NCBI GenBank assembly: GCA_015179045.1 | Contig: WHUZ01000026.1 | Location: 372,001-436,000, forward strand | Direction: 5' to 3' | Origin: Kalaharituber pfeilii | Lineage: Eukaryota; Ascomycota; Pezizomycetes; Pezizales; Pezizaceae | DNA: 64,000 bases | Shown here: piece by piece, positions 56,129-64,000 of the stretch | Position numbering within the stretch: the stretch's first letter is position 1 | Layout of the letters: each line of letters starts with the position of its first letter | Position numbers and translations under genes: made by a program | The notes under the pieces: model-generated | Told to the model about the DNA's origin: nothing | Seen by the model: the letters and a program-made list of their open reading frames with translations, nothing else | The model's database searches: none

Positions 56129-57271
56129 CTAAAATCCTCCTTCCCTTTTCTGCCCCCTTGCTAAGAGCCAATCTCCCCGCTTCGTATCAACGCCAACCTC
56201 CCCCAACATTCCAAACAAATCTATAAACATCTCACTCTCTGCCTTTACCAACTCCCTTACCCCTTCCTCCAAGCTTGTTGTCGGAGAACTTGTCTCATGT
56301 GACATAGTCTTCTCTAACTTCTCACCCTCTTCCTTTTTCCCCTTCAAACCCGCGCTGTCTCTTCCGTCCTTCTCCCGCAAATCATGGTGAGCAGAGCTGG
56401 GATCTGAAGAAGCTGGAACGCTGCTATCGTTCTCATTTGATCCTCCGAGGCTCCCAGAGACATTGAACCGCTCGCGATCAAAACGGCTAATGGCACGCAC
56501 CTCCAAACACATCTGCTTATTTAAAGTAGAGATCTGTTTGAAGAGGCGAGTGAGAGTCATGATTTGGGACATGGTAGTTCTGTAGGCTGGTAGGGTAAGT
56601 GACGGGGTTAGCAGTGATACAAGTTGGCAAAGATGGAATCCACGTTTGAAGCGGGGGAGTGAGAGCTACCTTCGTCGCTATAAACCACCTCAGTTTCGTT
56701 CTCAGGGTAACCCGAGCAGTTGCCTTCCTCGGTAATTTCGTCGACGGAACACGTCTGAGCGTGTCGGGCTTCCTTTTCGACTCCTACACCACTCATTTCC
56801 CTCTTCTCGCTCCCACACTGCTCAGACACCCCTGGGCCAGGTGTATTGTCCACTCTAGGCATCTTGACGTTCCTTGTCTCTTCTCCAACTCCTGTCGATC
56901 CTACATTCCCATCATCTCTCCTTCCACCATTCCCCTTCTCCTTGCCCTGATTTGTATCCTTAGTCTTCAATACCCCACAATCGCCCCTGTCGCTCAGCAG
57001 CACGCTGCTCAGCAACACCTAACTTAACTCCTCCCTCGTCCTCCCGATCCTTGCCCTCACCCTCAGCCAGAGTCCTCATCTCCCGTTCGTTCTCACCAAA
57101 GGCAAGGACAACAGAGAAGCGCTCTGCGAGTTTATCAGAAGGCATTGTGGAGGTTTTGCGGGTTGTGGTTGTAGGCTGCTTTAAGAACGCTGGCGAAGAT
57201 TTTGCCGAGATACAAAGGGCTCTGGCGTTGAGAGATGATGGTAAGTATGCGACGAAGGTAACTGGTCTCAC
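56129..57271 (-). CDS. Unrecognised acidic/low-complexity protein gene
   Basis: The distal part is the clearest. The minus exon ending DSIFANL at 56621 joins 56579 through a 41-nt intron (GTATCA, CTGCTAAC, CCTACAG) in frame, to continue TTMSQIMTLTRLFKQIS and on to the stop at 56131-56129. That exon has a likely coiled coil (LFKQISTLNKQM) and Lys/Glu-rich segments. Upstream, the frame 57271-56960 (SDKLAERFSVVLAFGENERE) shifts by one base around 56990 to join EKGNGGRRDDGNVGSTG. Either an unseen intron or an indel lies there. The start is undecided (57271 or the Met before PSDKLAERF at about 57145). No domain known to me. Confidence 0.45.
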
Positions 57272-58318
57272 AATTGAAACTGTTGGACTCCTTTAAGCCG
57301 GGAGACAGGTGTGGTGATGTATCTATGTTTTGAGGCTGTCGGAATGAAGTCGACAATGCGAGAAGCTTCGCCAGCGTAGTGCGCACTTGTTAGGCAGCTA
57401 GGGATGGGGAAACCTTAAAGCCGCTTACTGCGTTTGCAGGGGCGGTTGATTACACATCCGCACGCACATAGTCTGGGCCGGGGAGCTGAACCACCACACC
57501 CAGCGCCAGAATATGCACACGGCTTTTGATGTTGCAAGGATGAGGGTAACGGGTGATTACCAAGGAGTGGACACATCAAAATTAGTTCGAGATGCTTAGT
57601 AGCAAGAGACGCTCTCAAGGTGCCGAGCTTGATATAGTACATCACGCCATCTTCCCATTTGCCCTATGCAAGCTATATTCCGTAACTTTCAATCGAAGTC
57701 CTAAGAACACCCATACGCTGTCTCGCAAGGTAGAATTCTCTGCAAACATCCACAAGTCAGTTCTCTCTAGGCGGGGCTCGATCTACCCACTGAGCTGCTT
57801 GTGATATGGCTTCGAAGTGTGATTATTACGGGAAAACCTCATACGGGGGTGGAATGCAGACATAGGATAAGATTGGAATACGGGACGGGTTATACAGAAC
57901 AGAGCGATGTGGAGCTGGTGAGTCTCAATATGTTCGTTGACGATTCATACTTGTTTTTCGTGTCATCTCTACCTAGATTACTTAAACCGGCATGCCTTTC
58001 GCAAACAATGAAGTACATCAGACCGGAGCAAAGTAACATATTCTAAGGGCAAGGTAGAGTGCAAGCTTATTCAAAATGAAGCTCCAAGTTTTGGTACATG
58101 ACCTACAAAGGGCATTCCATGCAATGCAATGGAAGATGAAAGAAAAACGAAACGGAATTCCCAGAAAACCACTTAGATAGAAGGTCAGTGATCCGTACAT
58201 CGATTGCGAAACCGGGACAATCTCAATGTAGCATGCAATTGAAAATTTCATCCCTTAAACTCACATCCTCTCACTCCCTCCCATTGCCCCTTCAAGCCAG
58301 GTACTTGCACAAAGTGTC
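57272..58318. other. No supported gene; plus-strand A20 at 58319-58338
   Basis: Short ORFs only. The A20 tract at the end looks like a retro-insertion tail, but I found no matching hairpin or target duplication. Confidence 0.35.
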
Positions 58319-58459
58319 AAAAAAAAAAAAAAAAAAAACGGCTGAGAAACGCAAACCCAATAAACTTCCGAACACTCACAGTTTGGCCTCCAAGAGTCGA
58401 TGTAGAGGTTCAGCAAAAACCTGTTCGCCATTGCTTCTGGACTATTCCCAGGTCCCCGG

Positions 58460-58461
<2 letters not shown>

Positions 58462-58493
<32 letters not shown>

Positions 58494-58535
58494 CTCGTAA
58501 CCCCGCTTGCAGCTGTTCGCCATGGCAGGGCAGGC
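58462..58535 (-). mobile_element. Hairpin-only family-2 micro-insertion within LINE A
   Basis: A direct repeat, CCCCGGCC, lies at 58454-58461 and 58536-58543. T27 precedes the complement of CCCTGCCATGGCGAACAG, CTGCAAGCGGGG and TTACGAGAAATTA. The 5' end lies about 5 nt outside the hairpin base. Confidence 0.8.
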
Positions 58536-59150
58536 CCCCGGCCTGGGAATTTGCCTTCAGGGTCCTGAGGCCCCGGTCCTCTTCGCCTCCTTCCACCTCC
58601 TGCACCTCTCCGGATCCCTCCCCTTTGCCCCTTGACCCATCCCCTCTCTTCCCTCCACTGATGCCTTCTTCCATAGCTCTGTCAACCTCTTGGTCCACCA
58701 CTTCTTACTTCTCCTACATATTCTGACTTCCCGGCTATACCTCTCCTTGAAACTCAAGAGTTTCTCATACAGGGTTTCGCCTGGGAGGTCCTCTACCCAT
58801 CTTACCTTCCTGTCCCTGTCCCACTCCCTTATCTCTTCTACCAGCTCCTCTACCTCATTGAAATTGGCTCTCCTCCTCCTATTCTCTGCCTCTTCCCCTA
58901 TTCCTTCCCAGCTGCCCCCTACCACTATGTGGTCGGATCCCAGAAATATCGGTTGTGTCCCTTTCCACTCCCGCTCTCTCATCCTCTTGGTCCAGCATAG
59001 GTCAATCGTTGATTCCTGTACCACCCCCTTCCTTTCTCTCCTCCATGTTGGTTCCCCTTTCACACTTGCTAGCTCCCACTCCTCCCCTTCGAACTACTCT
59101 TTTAAGGTCATGCCCCTCCCATTATTTTGTATCTCCTCACCTCCCTACAT

Positions 59151-59210
59151 GCCCTGCCTTGGCGAACAGCTGCATGCGGGGTCACGTGAAAAAAAAAAAA
59201 AAAAAAAAAA
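59151..59210 (+). mobile_element. Hairpin-only family-2 micro-insertion (12-bp TSD)
   Basis: A direct repeat, ACCTCCCTACAT, lies at 59139-59150 and 59211-59222. The insert is GCCCTGCCTTGGCGAACAG, CTGCATGCGGGGTCACGTG and A22. It sits inside LINE A on the opposite strand. Confidence 0.95.
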
Positions 59211-59957
59211 ACCTCCCTACATCTCGTGGTGGGCATTCCAGTTCCCCATTACCACTCCTTCCTTGTTATTCCACTCCTTCGCCATCTCTTCCAACATTCT
59301 CTCCATCTCCTCTTTTTTCCAGTTGGGTTGGACATATACTCCCCCTATTCTCCTTCCTCCCACTGCTACTCACACCCAATTCTACTCCTCCTTCCTCACC
59401 TCCACCCCCTTCGTCCTCCCCTTCGCTACATGTAGTACCACCTTAATGCCCTCCATCACCTCCAACCTGACGTCAAAGGATGGGTATATTGTCATGACCC
59501 ACACTCCCCCCCGTTTCTCCACCTAGGCTTCTGCAATGAAAAAACAATGATACCTCTTCTCCTTCACCCACTCCAGCGCTATATGCATCTTAGCTACCCC
59601 TCCTTGCATGTTTTGGTATCCTATTTTCCACTCTACCATATGGACCTAGGGGCGGCTGTCCTCTCATCGAGCCTCGGGGCCCAGTCAGAATCCTCAATGC
59701 CCCCCACATCTTTCTTTACTCCTTGCATCTTTTCGGCTTCCTCATCCCAGTTTCTCTTCTTCTCTTTCCCCTTTGCCTTGGTCTTTGCTGCTCTCAAGAT
59801 GGCTGCCAGCTCCTCCGCCTCCTCCTCATTCTTTGCGTGAAAGACTACCCTCCGGAACCTCTCCGGACAGGCAGATTCTGCCTGCGGCTCCCGGACCTCA
59901 TCAGGCGATAAACTTTACGCCATGACACTGTGACACAGGTACCAACATTGTGGGGTA

Positions 59958-60237
59958 CCGTATTAACTCACTTAAGAGGTAAAACACAAACGCGCGCTAT
60001 GGTGGTCTTGGCAAGCCTCTTAGCGCCCAGTGCGCGTGTATTACGCACGAGCACGCCGAATTACCGCGATGCTAACCTCAACACCACGGAGACTGATAGT
60101 TACGTGACTCAAAAAAAAAAAAAGAAAAAAAAAAAAAATACCAATATTGTACCAAAGCGCGCGCTAGCGCGCCTGAAGTTCTGCCAAGACCATACTAGCG
60201 CGCGTTTGTGTTTTACCTCTTAAGTGAGTTAATACGG
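59958..60237. mobile_element. 280-bp TA-flanked MITE nested in the MULE TIR
   Basis: The ends CCGTATTAACTCACTTAAG, then AGGTAAAACACAAACGCGCG, are inverted at 59958-60010 and 60185-60237. TA lies at 59956-59957 and 60238-60239. The uninterrupted right TIR of the MULE reads GTGGGGTAGGTATGATCA, showing the empty site and confirming a TA duplication. An A-rich tract (60112-60139) lies inside. Confidence 0.85.
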
Positions 60238-60609
60238 TAGGTAGATCAAATGTTGCTACTTGTTACCAGCATTTAATGATGCAAAATAGAGGCTGGGCAT
60301 AGTCCGTGCGAGAGGTCAGTGACCTGGTGTGGCAACAGGGTATCTTCTCTGTTGAGAGGACAGTTTTGTAGGGAAAACAGCAGCGTTTCTCTTGGGGGCC
60401 TTGGTAAATAGCAATGTAGCTACAGCCTTTCAACCAACGCATGCTATTACAGCAACAAATGCTGGTAATGAGTAGTATTACTTACTGTACCAATACACGC
60501 TTCCATGTCACAATTTGAATTGCAGACACCAATTCCAATCACTTTAATTCATCCTAGATGGCTATTAACTACATCAACCGAACCTACAGCGTCAATGTCT
60601 CAAGCTGCT

Positions 60610-60614
<5 letters not shown>

Positions 60615-60645
<31 letters not shown>

Positions 60646-61523
60646 TCATCAATCACAGGCCGCCCTACGGGCTATGGCGATTCTGTAGCTAGATGATTAT
60701 GTGACTTATTAAATAAACTCCCCCCCGCCACCCCCCCCGTGTACAGCTGTCTCCTCCTCGCCGGGGCTAACCTCGGCAGCCTCGCCGCCGTTGCCCACAG
60801 GGCCTTTCCCAAACTCAGTCTATGCCTCTGGTGCTCGTTGAACTTCAACTCCCAGTCTACCCTCAATCCTACCAATCGATATGTTGGCCCTCTCACCCCC
60901 ACCACCAACGTTTCCTCTTTCTCTTTGTCCATCTCGAAACCCTCCTCTTCCGCGTCCTTCCGCAGGGCCTGTCTGTGCTCCCTGATCTTCTTCTTCAAGC
61001 CCCCCATTTTCCTGTCCGAGATCACGCTGTGGATGTCATCCACATATGACCTCGTGAACTCCCTCGCATCCGTCTTTTCGGCCACCGTAGCTACCCCCAC
61101 CAAAAACAACACCGGCGATATCGGCGACCCTTACGGGGCTCCATCGGTCATTGTAAACTCCACTCTCTTCCTCCCATCCCACGATAATTCACACCTAGTA
61201 GGTCTCAAGAAATTATCCACGAACGCAGCCACGTTCCGGTCTACCTTCTCTATACGCCTCACCACCCTCTCCCTCCTCACGTGGTTGAACGCCGACTTTA
61301 TATCGTCACCAACCAGTGCCACCCACTCCCCCTCGCCCAGCCTCTTGTCTATCTCCTTCAACGTCTGTCTCTGAAGATCCTCCGCCCCCCTCCCCGGCCT
61401 ACCCCCTAGTTGTGACTCGCAAAACAACGAGTCATATCTCTGGATTCTGTCCGCCACCACCTTCTGACCCAACTTTGACACCGTGTTTAGCAACGTGATC
61501 GGTCTCCAGCTCGATGGGGAGTC
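60615..61523 (-). mobile_element. 909-bp LINE fragment with RT core, family-1 tail (14-bp TSD)
   Basis: A direct repeat, CAAGCTGCTGGATT, lies at 60601-60614 and 61524-61537. The minus strand encodes RT motifs in nearly continuous frames: WRPITLLNTVSKL, GDDIKSAFNHV (motif A), then catalytic SYVDDIHSVISD (about 61030) and VDWELKFNEH. The tail is AATCGCCATAGCCCGTAG, then GGGCGGCCTGTGATTGATG, then poly(A). This copy breaks off soon after the RT palm, and a deletion joins it to the tail (only about 80 nt after ARRRQLYTG). It is the least decayed RT in the window. Confidence 0.85.
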
Positions 61524-62944
61524 CAAGCTGCTGGATTGTGATCATTGAATATTGACTCATGGCCAAACGGCGCCAGCTGGATTCTCAACTTCACATATTG
61601 TACTGAGGTAACCTATTTTTTTTTTTTTGTCTCTGCGATAGGATTATAGCTTGTATGCGGAACAAAATTATTTAAACAGAGCAATGTCATGCCAATCTTT
61701 CTAACGAAGAATTCAAACCTGTAAAGCAGCGTAGCTCATCCAGCAGTTTCAAAATTGTCAGGCTTTGCAGGATATCCTGAACCTTTTACTACATACACCT
61801 GCACCTCAATTGCACACCCTCAAAATGCTCTGCACTGCAAATGAATAAGCTCTTGTGCATCTGGAGTAGTGTACTCCAAATGTAACATCCTACGAGCATG
61901 AGACAGCGCAAGACGAAGCCTACCAGCAGTGACCGGAACTGATGAGCAAGTAGTATGACAGAGTGAGGTACTACAGGAAACCCAAAATTTCATTTTTGTT
62001 TCTTCATCTGCTCATTAATTCAGATCTATTTTTCCATTTTTCATTTTTTACTTAATTGAGTAATCATGCATTCAAACTAGTAGATCACAGCATGGGCCGA
62101 CATTTGGTAGCCAGTGGGCACGGTACGCACTTACGTCACTAGTCCACTTTAAAACTTGTCTTGCCATATGCCTGTACCAACAACTGATCATACCTACCCC
62201 ACAATCTATTATGTTGGTACCTGTGTCACAGTGTCATGGCGTAAAGTTTATCGTCTGATGAGGTCCGGGAGCGGCAGGCAGAATCTGCCTGTCCGGAGAG
62301 GTTCCGACTACCCTCTCCTCTTCTGACTTCCTCTTCACCACCCTGCCCCTCTCTTTCTCTGTTCCCTTTCTCTTTTCTGTTAGTGCCCTGAATGCTTCCT
62401 TTACCTTCTAGTCCTCACACTCCTTCGCAACATGTCCTCGTTTCCTGCATACCAAGCACATAATTCCACTACCCATGCTCTGTGTGTTCCCCGTTTGCTG
62501 TGTTTGGGTCTGAGCATGAGCTTGTTGTTGTCCGCTGCTCTTCCCTTGCTTCCCTTTAGGGCCGGTCAGTGCGTTCTTTGGTGGTTCTGACTTCACGATC
62601 CCTACCGGCATGTCCACTTGCTGCCTTTTCCAGTTCTGCCTAATTCCTGGTCTCCTCTCCTGGCTCTTCCCCTTCGGGCTCTACAGCTGTACCTACCTCT
62701 TGCTCCCTAGAATATTCACTTTCTCCGTATAGAGCCTCTTCGCCTCCTCTGTATCACTGACCTCGAAGGTCACTGCACTTGATCTCACATTCTGCGGGTT
62801 GGGAGCCCATGCAAACCTATGTGGTCCCCTGTTTCCTGCCGTCAATCCCGGATTCTCCTTCTTTATGATATCCGTGATCTCTACATCTGTTACTGCCCCC
62901 TTCTTCACTGGTACCTCCTTGATTACTAACTTAACCGCTTTCTT

Positions 62945-63004
62945 GCCCTGCCATGGCGAGCAGCTACAAGCGGGGTCACGTGAAAAAAAAAAAAAAAAAA
63001 AAAA
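62945..63004 (+). mobile_element. Hairpin-only family-2 micro-insertion (12-bp TSD)
   Basis: A direct repeat, AACCGCTTTCTT, lies at 62933-62944 and 63005-63016. The insert is GCCCTGCCATGGCGAGCAG, CTACAAGCGGGGTCACGTG and A22. Its length and 5' end are identical to the insertion at 59151. Confidence 0.95.
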
Positions 63005-63162
63005 AACCGCTTTCTTATTCTCCACCCAGACTCTTACCGTATCCTTATATATCGCTCTGATTACCACTTCACACTTCCAGTGGACTTCCTCGTTCGGCAT
63101 CTCCGCTGGAACTTCTTCCACCTCCCACATCCTTTCAAAAATGCTCACTTCCCCGTGGATGT

Positions 63163-63461
63163 TAGTGAGCGGCACGAGCCGAGCTCGACTGCCAGCTCGA
63201 GCTCAAACGAGCCAAGATCATGCTTGTGTTTTTCTTGACAGCTCGCTAAAATGCTTAGCCAGTGTAAGGTTTCATAAACTGTAAATACCTAAAATAGTAA
63301 CAATTAGAGACTTGGAGCTCATTCTGACCTACCAACAACTTCGAAATGCACAATTTAGCTGATAGTAGTGAGAAAGATGAAAATTTAGCTTAGTTTAGTT
63401 TAGTTTGTCAATATTATGTATATAATCAATCCAGGCTCGAGCTAGCTCGTGCCGCTCACTA
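63163..63461. mobile_element. 299-bp hAT-type MITE
   Basis: TIR TAGTGAGCGGCACGAGC on both ends, and an exact 8-bp duplication GTGGATGT at 63155-63162 and 63462-63469. TAG-type termini and 8-bp targets are diagnostic of hAT elements. It interrupts the ORF1 of LINE A between RLDI and HGEVSIF. The interior is AT-rich with subterminal CTCGAGCT motifs and no coding capacity. Confidence 0.9.
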
Positions 63462-64000
63462 GTGGATGTCCAACCTCTTCATTCGGAACGTGGGTTTGTT
63501 ATCCATAACCTCCCAGTCCCTCCTGGCTCCCTCAAACACCTTAACCGCCTTACTCTTCTCTTTCTCCCATGCTTCGCCCTTTGCCACCACCCTCTCCTTG
63601 CGCTGTGAGGTGATTTGGATCTTTCTCAGCTTCCTGCCTCCCACCACCTGCCACCCCTCCCCTTCTTGGATGACTTGTACTGACAGAAATCCTTGATTCT
63701 TCTTCTCTATCCTCTCTGCCTCCTCTCTTGCATGCTTCGCTGCCAGCGCATTCTCTTCCTGACTTGACTCCAGCGCATCCTCTTCAAGCTTGTTCGCTAC
63801 CTTTTGTGCCTTTAGGAGCTCCCTCTTCCTTAGCTTCTGCTGCCCGTCAAGAGTCTGGTGCTCCTCAAGTGCTTTCTCCTGCTTCACTCTCTCTTCCTCC
63901 TCCTTCTTTTTCTGTTCCTCCGCCTTCCTTGCGATCCTCCTTGCCTCTACTTGCCGTTCCCTCTCCATTTCCTTCTCCCGGTTCTCCTTTTCCACCTGCC

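Larger units (their letters stand above)
58340..59852 (-). mobile_element. LINE A, downstream part: endonuclease region
   Basis: The minus frame 59063-58557 encodes the end of an APE-type endonuclease (STIDLCWTKR, then FLGSDHIVVGGSWEG, with the typical SDH motif) and a helical linker toward the RT (RRSKKWWTKRLTELW). Upstream (59852-59540), the ORF1 C-terminal frame continues (FHAKNEEEAEELAAILR). No RT is found to the left, so the 3' half is missing. The element is split from its upstream part (62307-64000) by the Mutator-like insertion; the 9-bp target duplication restores one frame across the junction. Confidence 0.8.
59853..62306. mobile_element. Mutator-like (MULE-type) element, 2.45 kb with nested insertions
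   Basis: Inverted ends of at least 95 bp (59853-59947 and 62212-62306) start CGGAACCTCTCCGGACAG and run to CACAGGTACCAACA, continuing with small indels to about 130 bp. A 9-bp duplication, ACTACCCTC, at 59844-59852 and 62307-62315 fits the Mutator superfamily. No transposase ORF remains. The element contains a 280-bp MITE in its left TIR and a 909-bp LINE. Original size without these is about 1.25 kb. Confidence 0.85.
62307..64000 (-). mobile_element. LINE A, upstream part: ORF1 with CCHC zinc knuckle
   Basis: The minus frames 63995-63459, 63175-62693 and 62617-62408 are one gag-like ORF1, broken by two insertions. It begins with a Glu/Lys-rich coiled coil (EKENREKEMERERQVEARRI), then a folded region (SAVTFEVSDTEEAKRLYTEK), and ends with the zinc knuckle CLVCRKRGHVAKEC. 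A TAG follows ECED at 62410-62408, after which the same frame continues toward the MULE insertion site. The element extends beyond the right edge of the window. Confidence 0.85.

Noticed and set aside
57740..57800. tRNA-like boxes (minus strand AGCAGCTCAGTGGGTAG)
   Set aside because: No acceptor stem or correctly placed T arm; the B-box-like part is on the wrong side.

Overview
The window looks like a chromosome segment of a filamentous ascomycete (Pezizomycotina). Supporting signs are short spliceosomal introns of about 41-90 nt with CTAAC/CTAAT branch sites, a HET-domain ankyrin protein, a pentapeptide/WD40 protein of the fungal NLR-like class, a fungal sugar porter, and Tad1-like LINE retrotransposons. 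I cannot name the species. No rRNA, tRNA or CRISPR array was found.

Layout. 1-2.6 kb: 3' end of the pentapeptide/WD40 gene, then LINE debris and a possible SINE duplication. 2.6-9.4 kb: gene-poor, with three small inverted-repeat elements. 9.6-13.7 kb: a 2.5-kb TIR element filled with 172-181-bp tandem repeats, abutting a LINE. 13.7-16.9 kb: a decayed ankyrin-HET gene. 17-25 kb: LINE ends, hairpin-tail insertions and a minisatellite. 25-28.7 kb: a possible small membrane-protein gene and a spliced gene with a hydrophobic N-terminus and acidic C-terminus. 30-36 kb: ordinary intergenic sequence with three very short retro-insertions. 37-38.7 kb: an MFS sugar transporter with a frameshift. 39.4-41 kb: an unrecognised spliced gene. 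41.3-44 kb: a 2.7-kb LINE. 46-50.3 kb: two TA-flanked TIR elements, one holding a 92-codon ORF, and another LINE. 52.5-57.3 kb: two unrecognised spliced genes, one a single-pass membrane protein. 58-64 kb: a LINE interrupted by a Mutator-like element (which itself holds a MITE and a second LINE), a hAT-type MITE and three hairpin-tail insertions.

Main theme. At least two families of non-LTR retroelement 3' ends recur here. Each is a stem-loop followed by poly(A). In family 1 (about 13 copies) the stem shows compensatory base changes between copies, which points to a selected RNA structure. In family 2, several independent insertions with their own target-site duplications contain only the hairpin (about 38-47 nt) plus poly(A), and their 5' ends fall at the base of the stem. 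This looks like a micro-retroposon rather than random LINE truncation, and it is the best candidate for something undescribed.

The host genes do not form a pathway. Two belong to incompatibility/innate-immunity type families (WD40 NLR-like, ankyrin-HET) and one is a nutrient transporter. Several carry single-base frameshifts or in-frame stops, reflecting either real decay or homopolymer/assembly errors.
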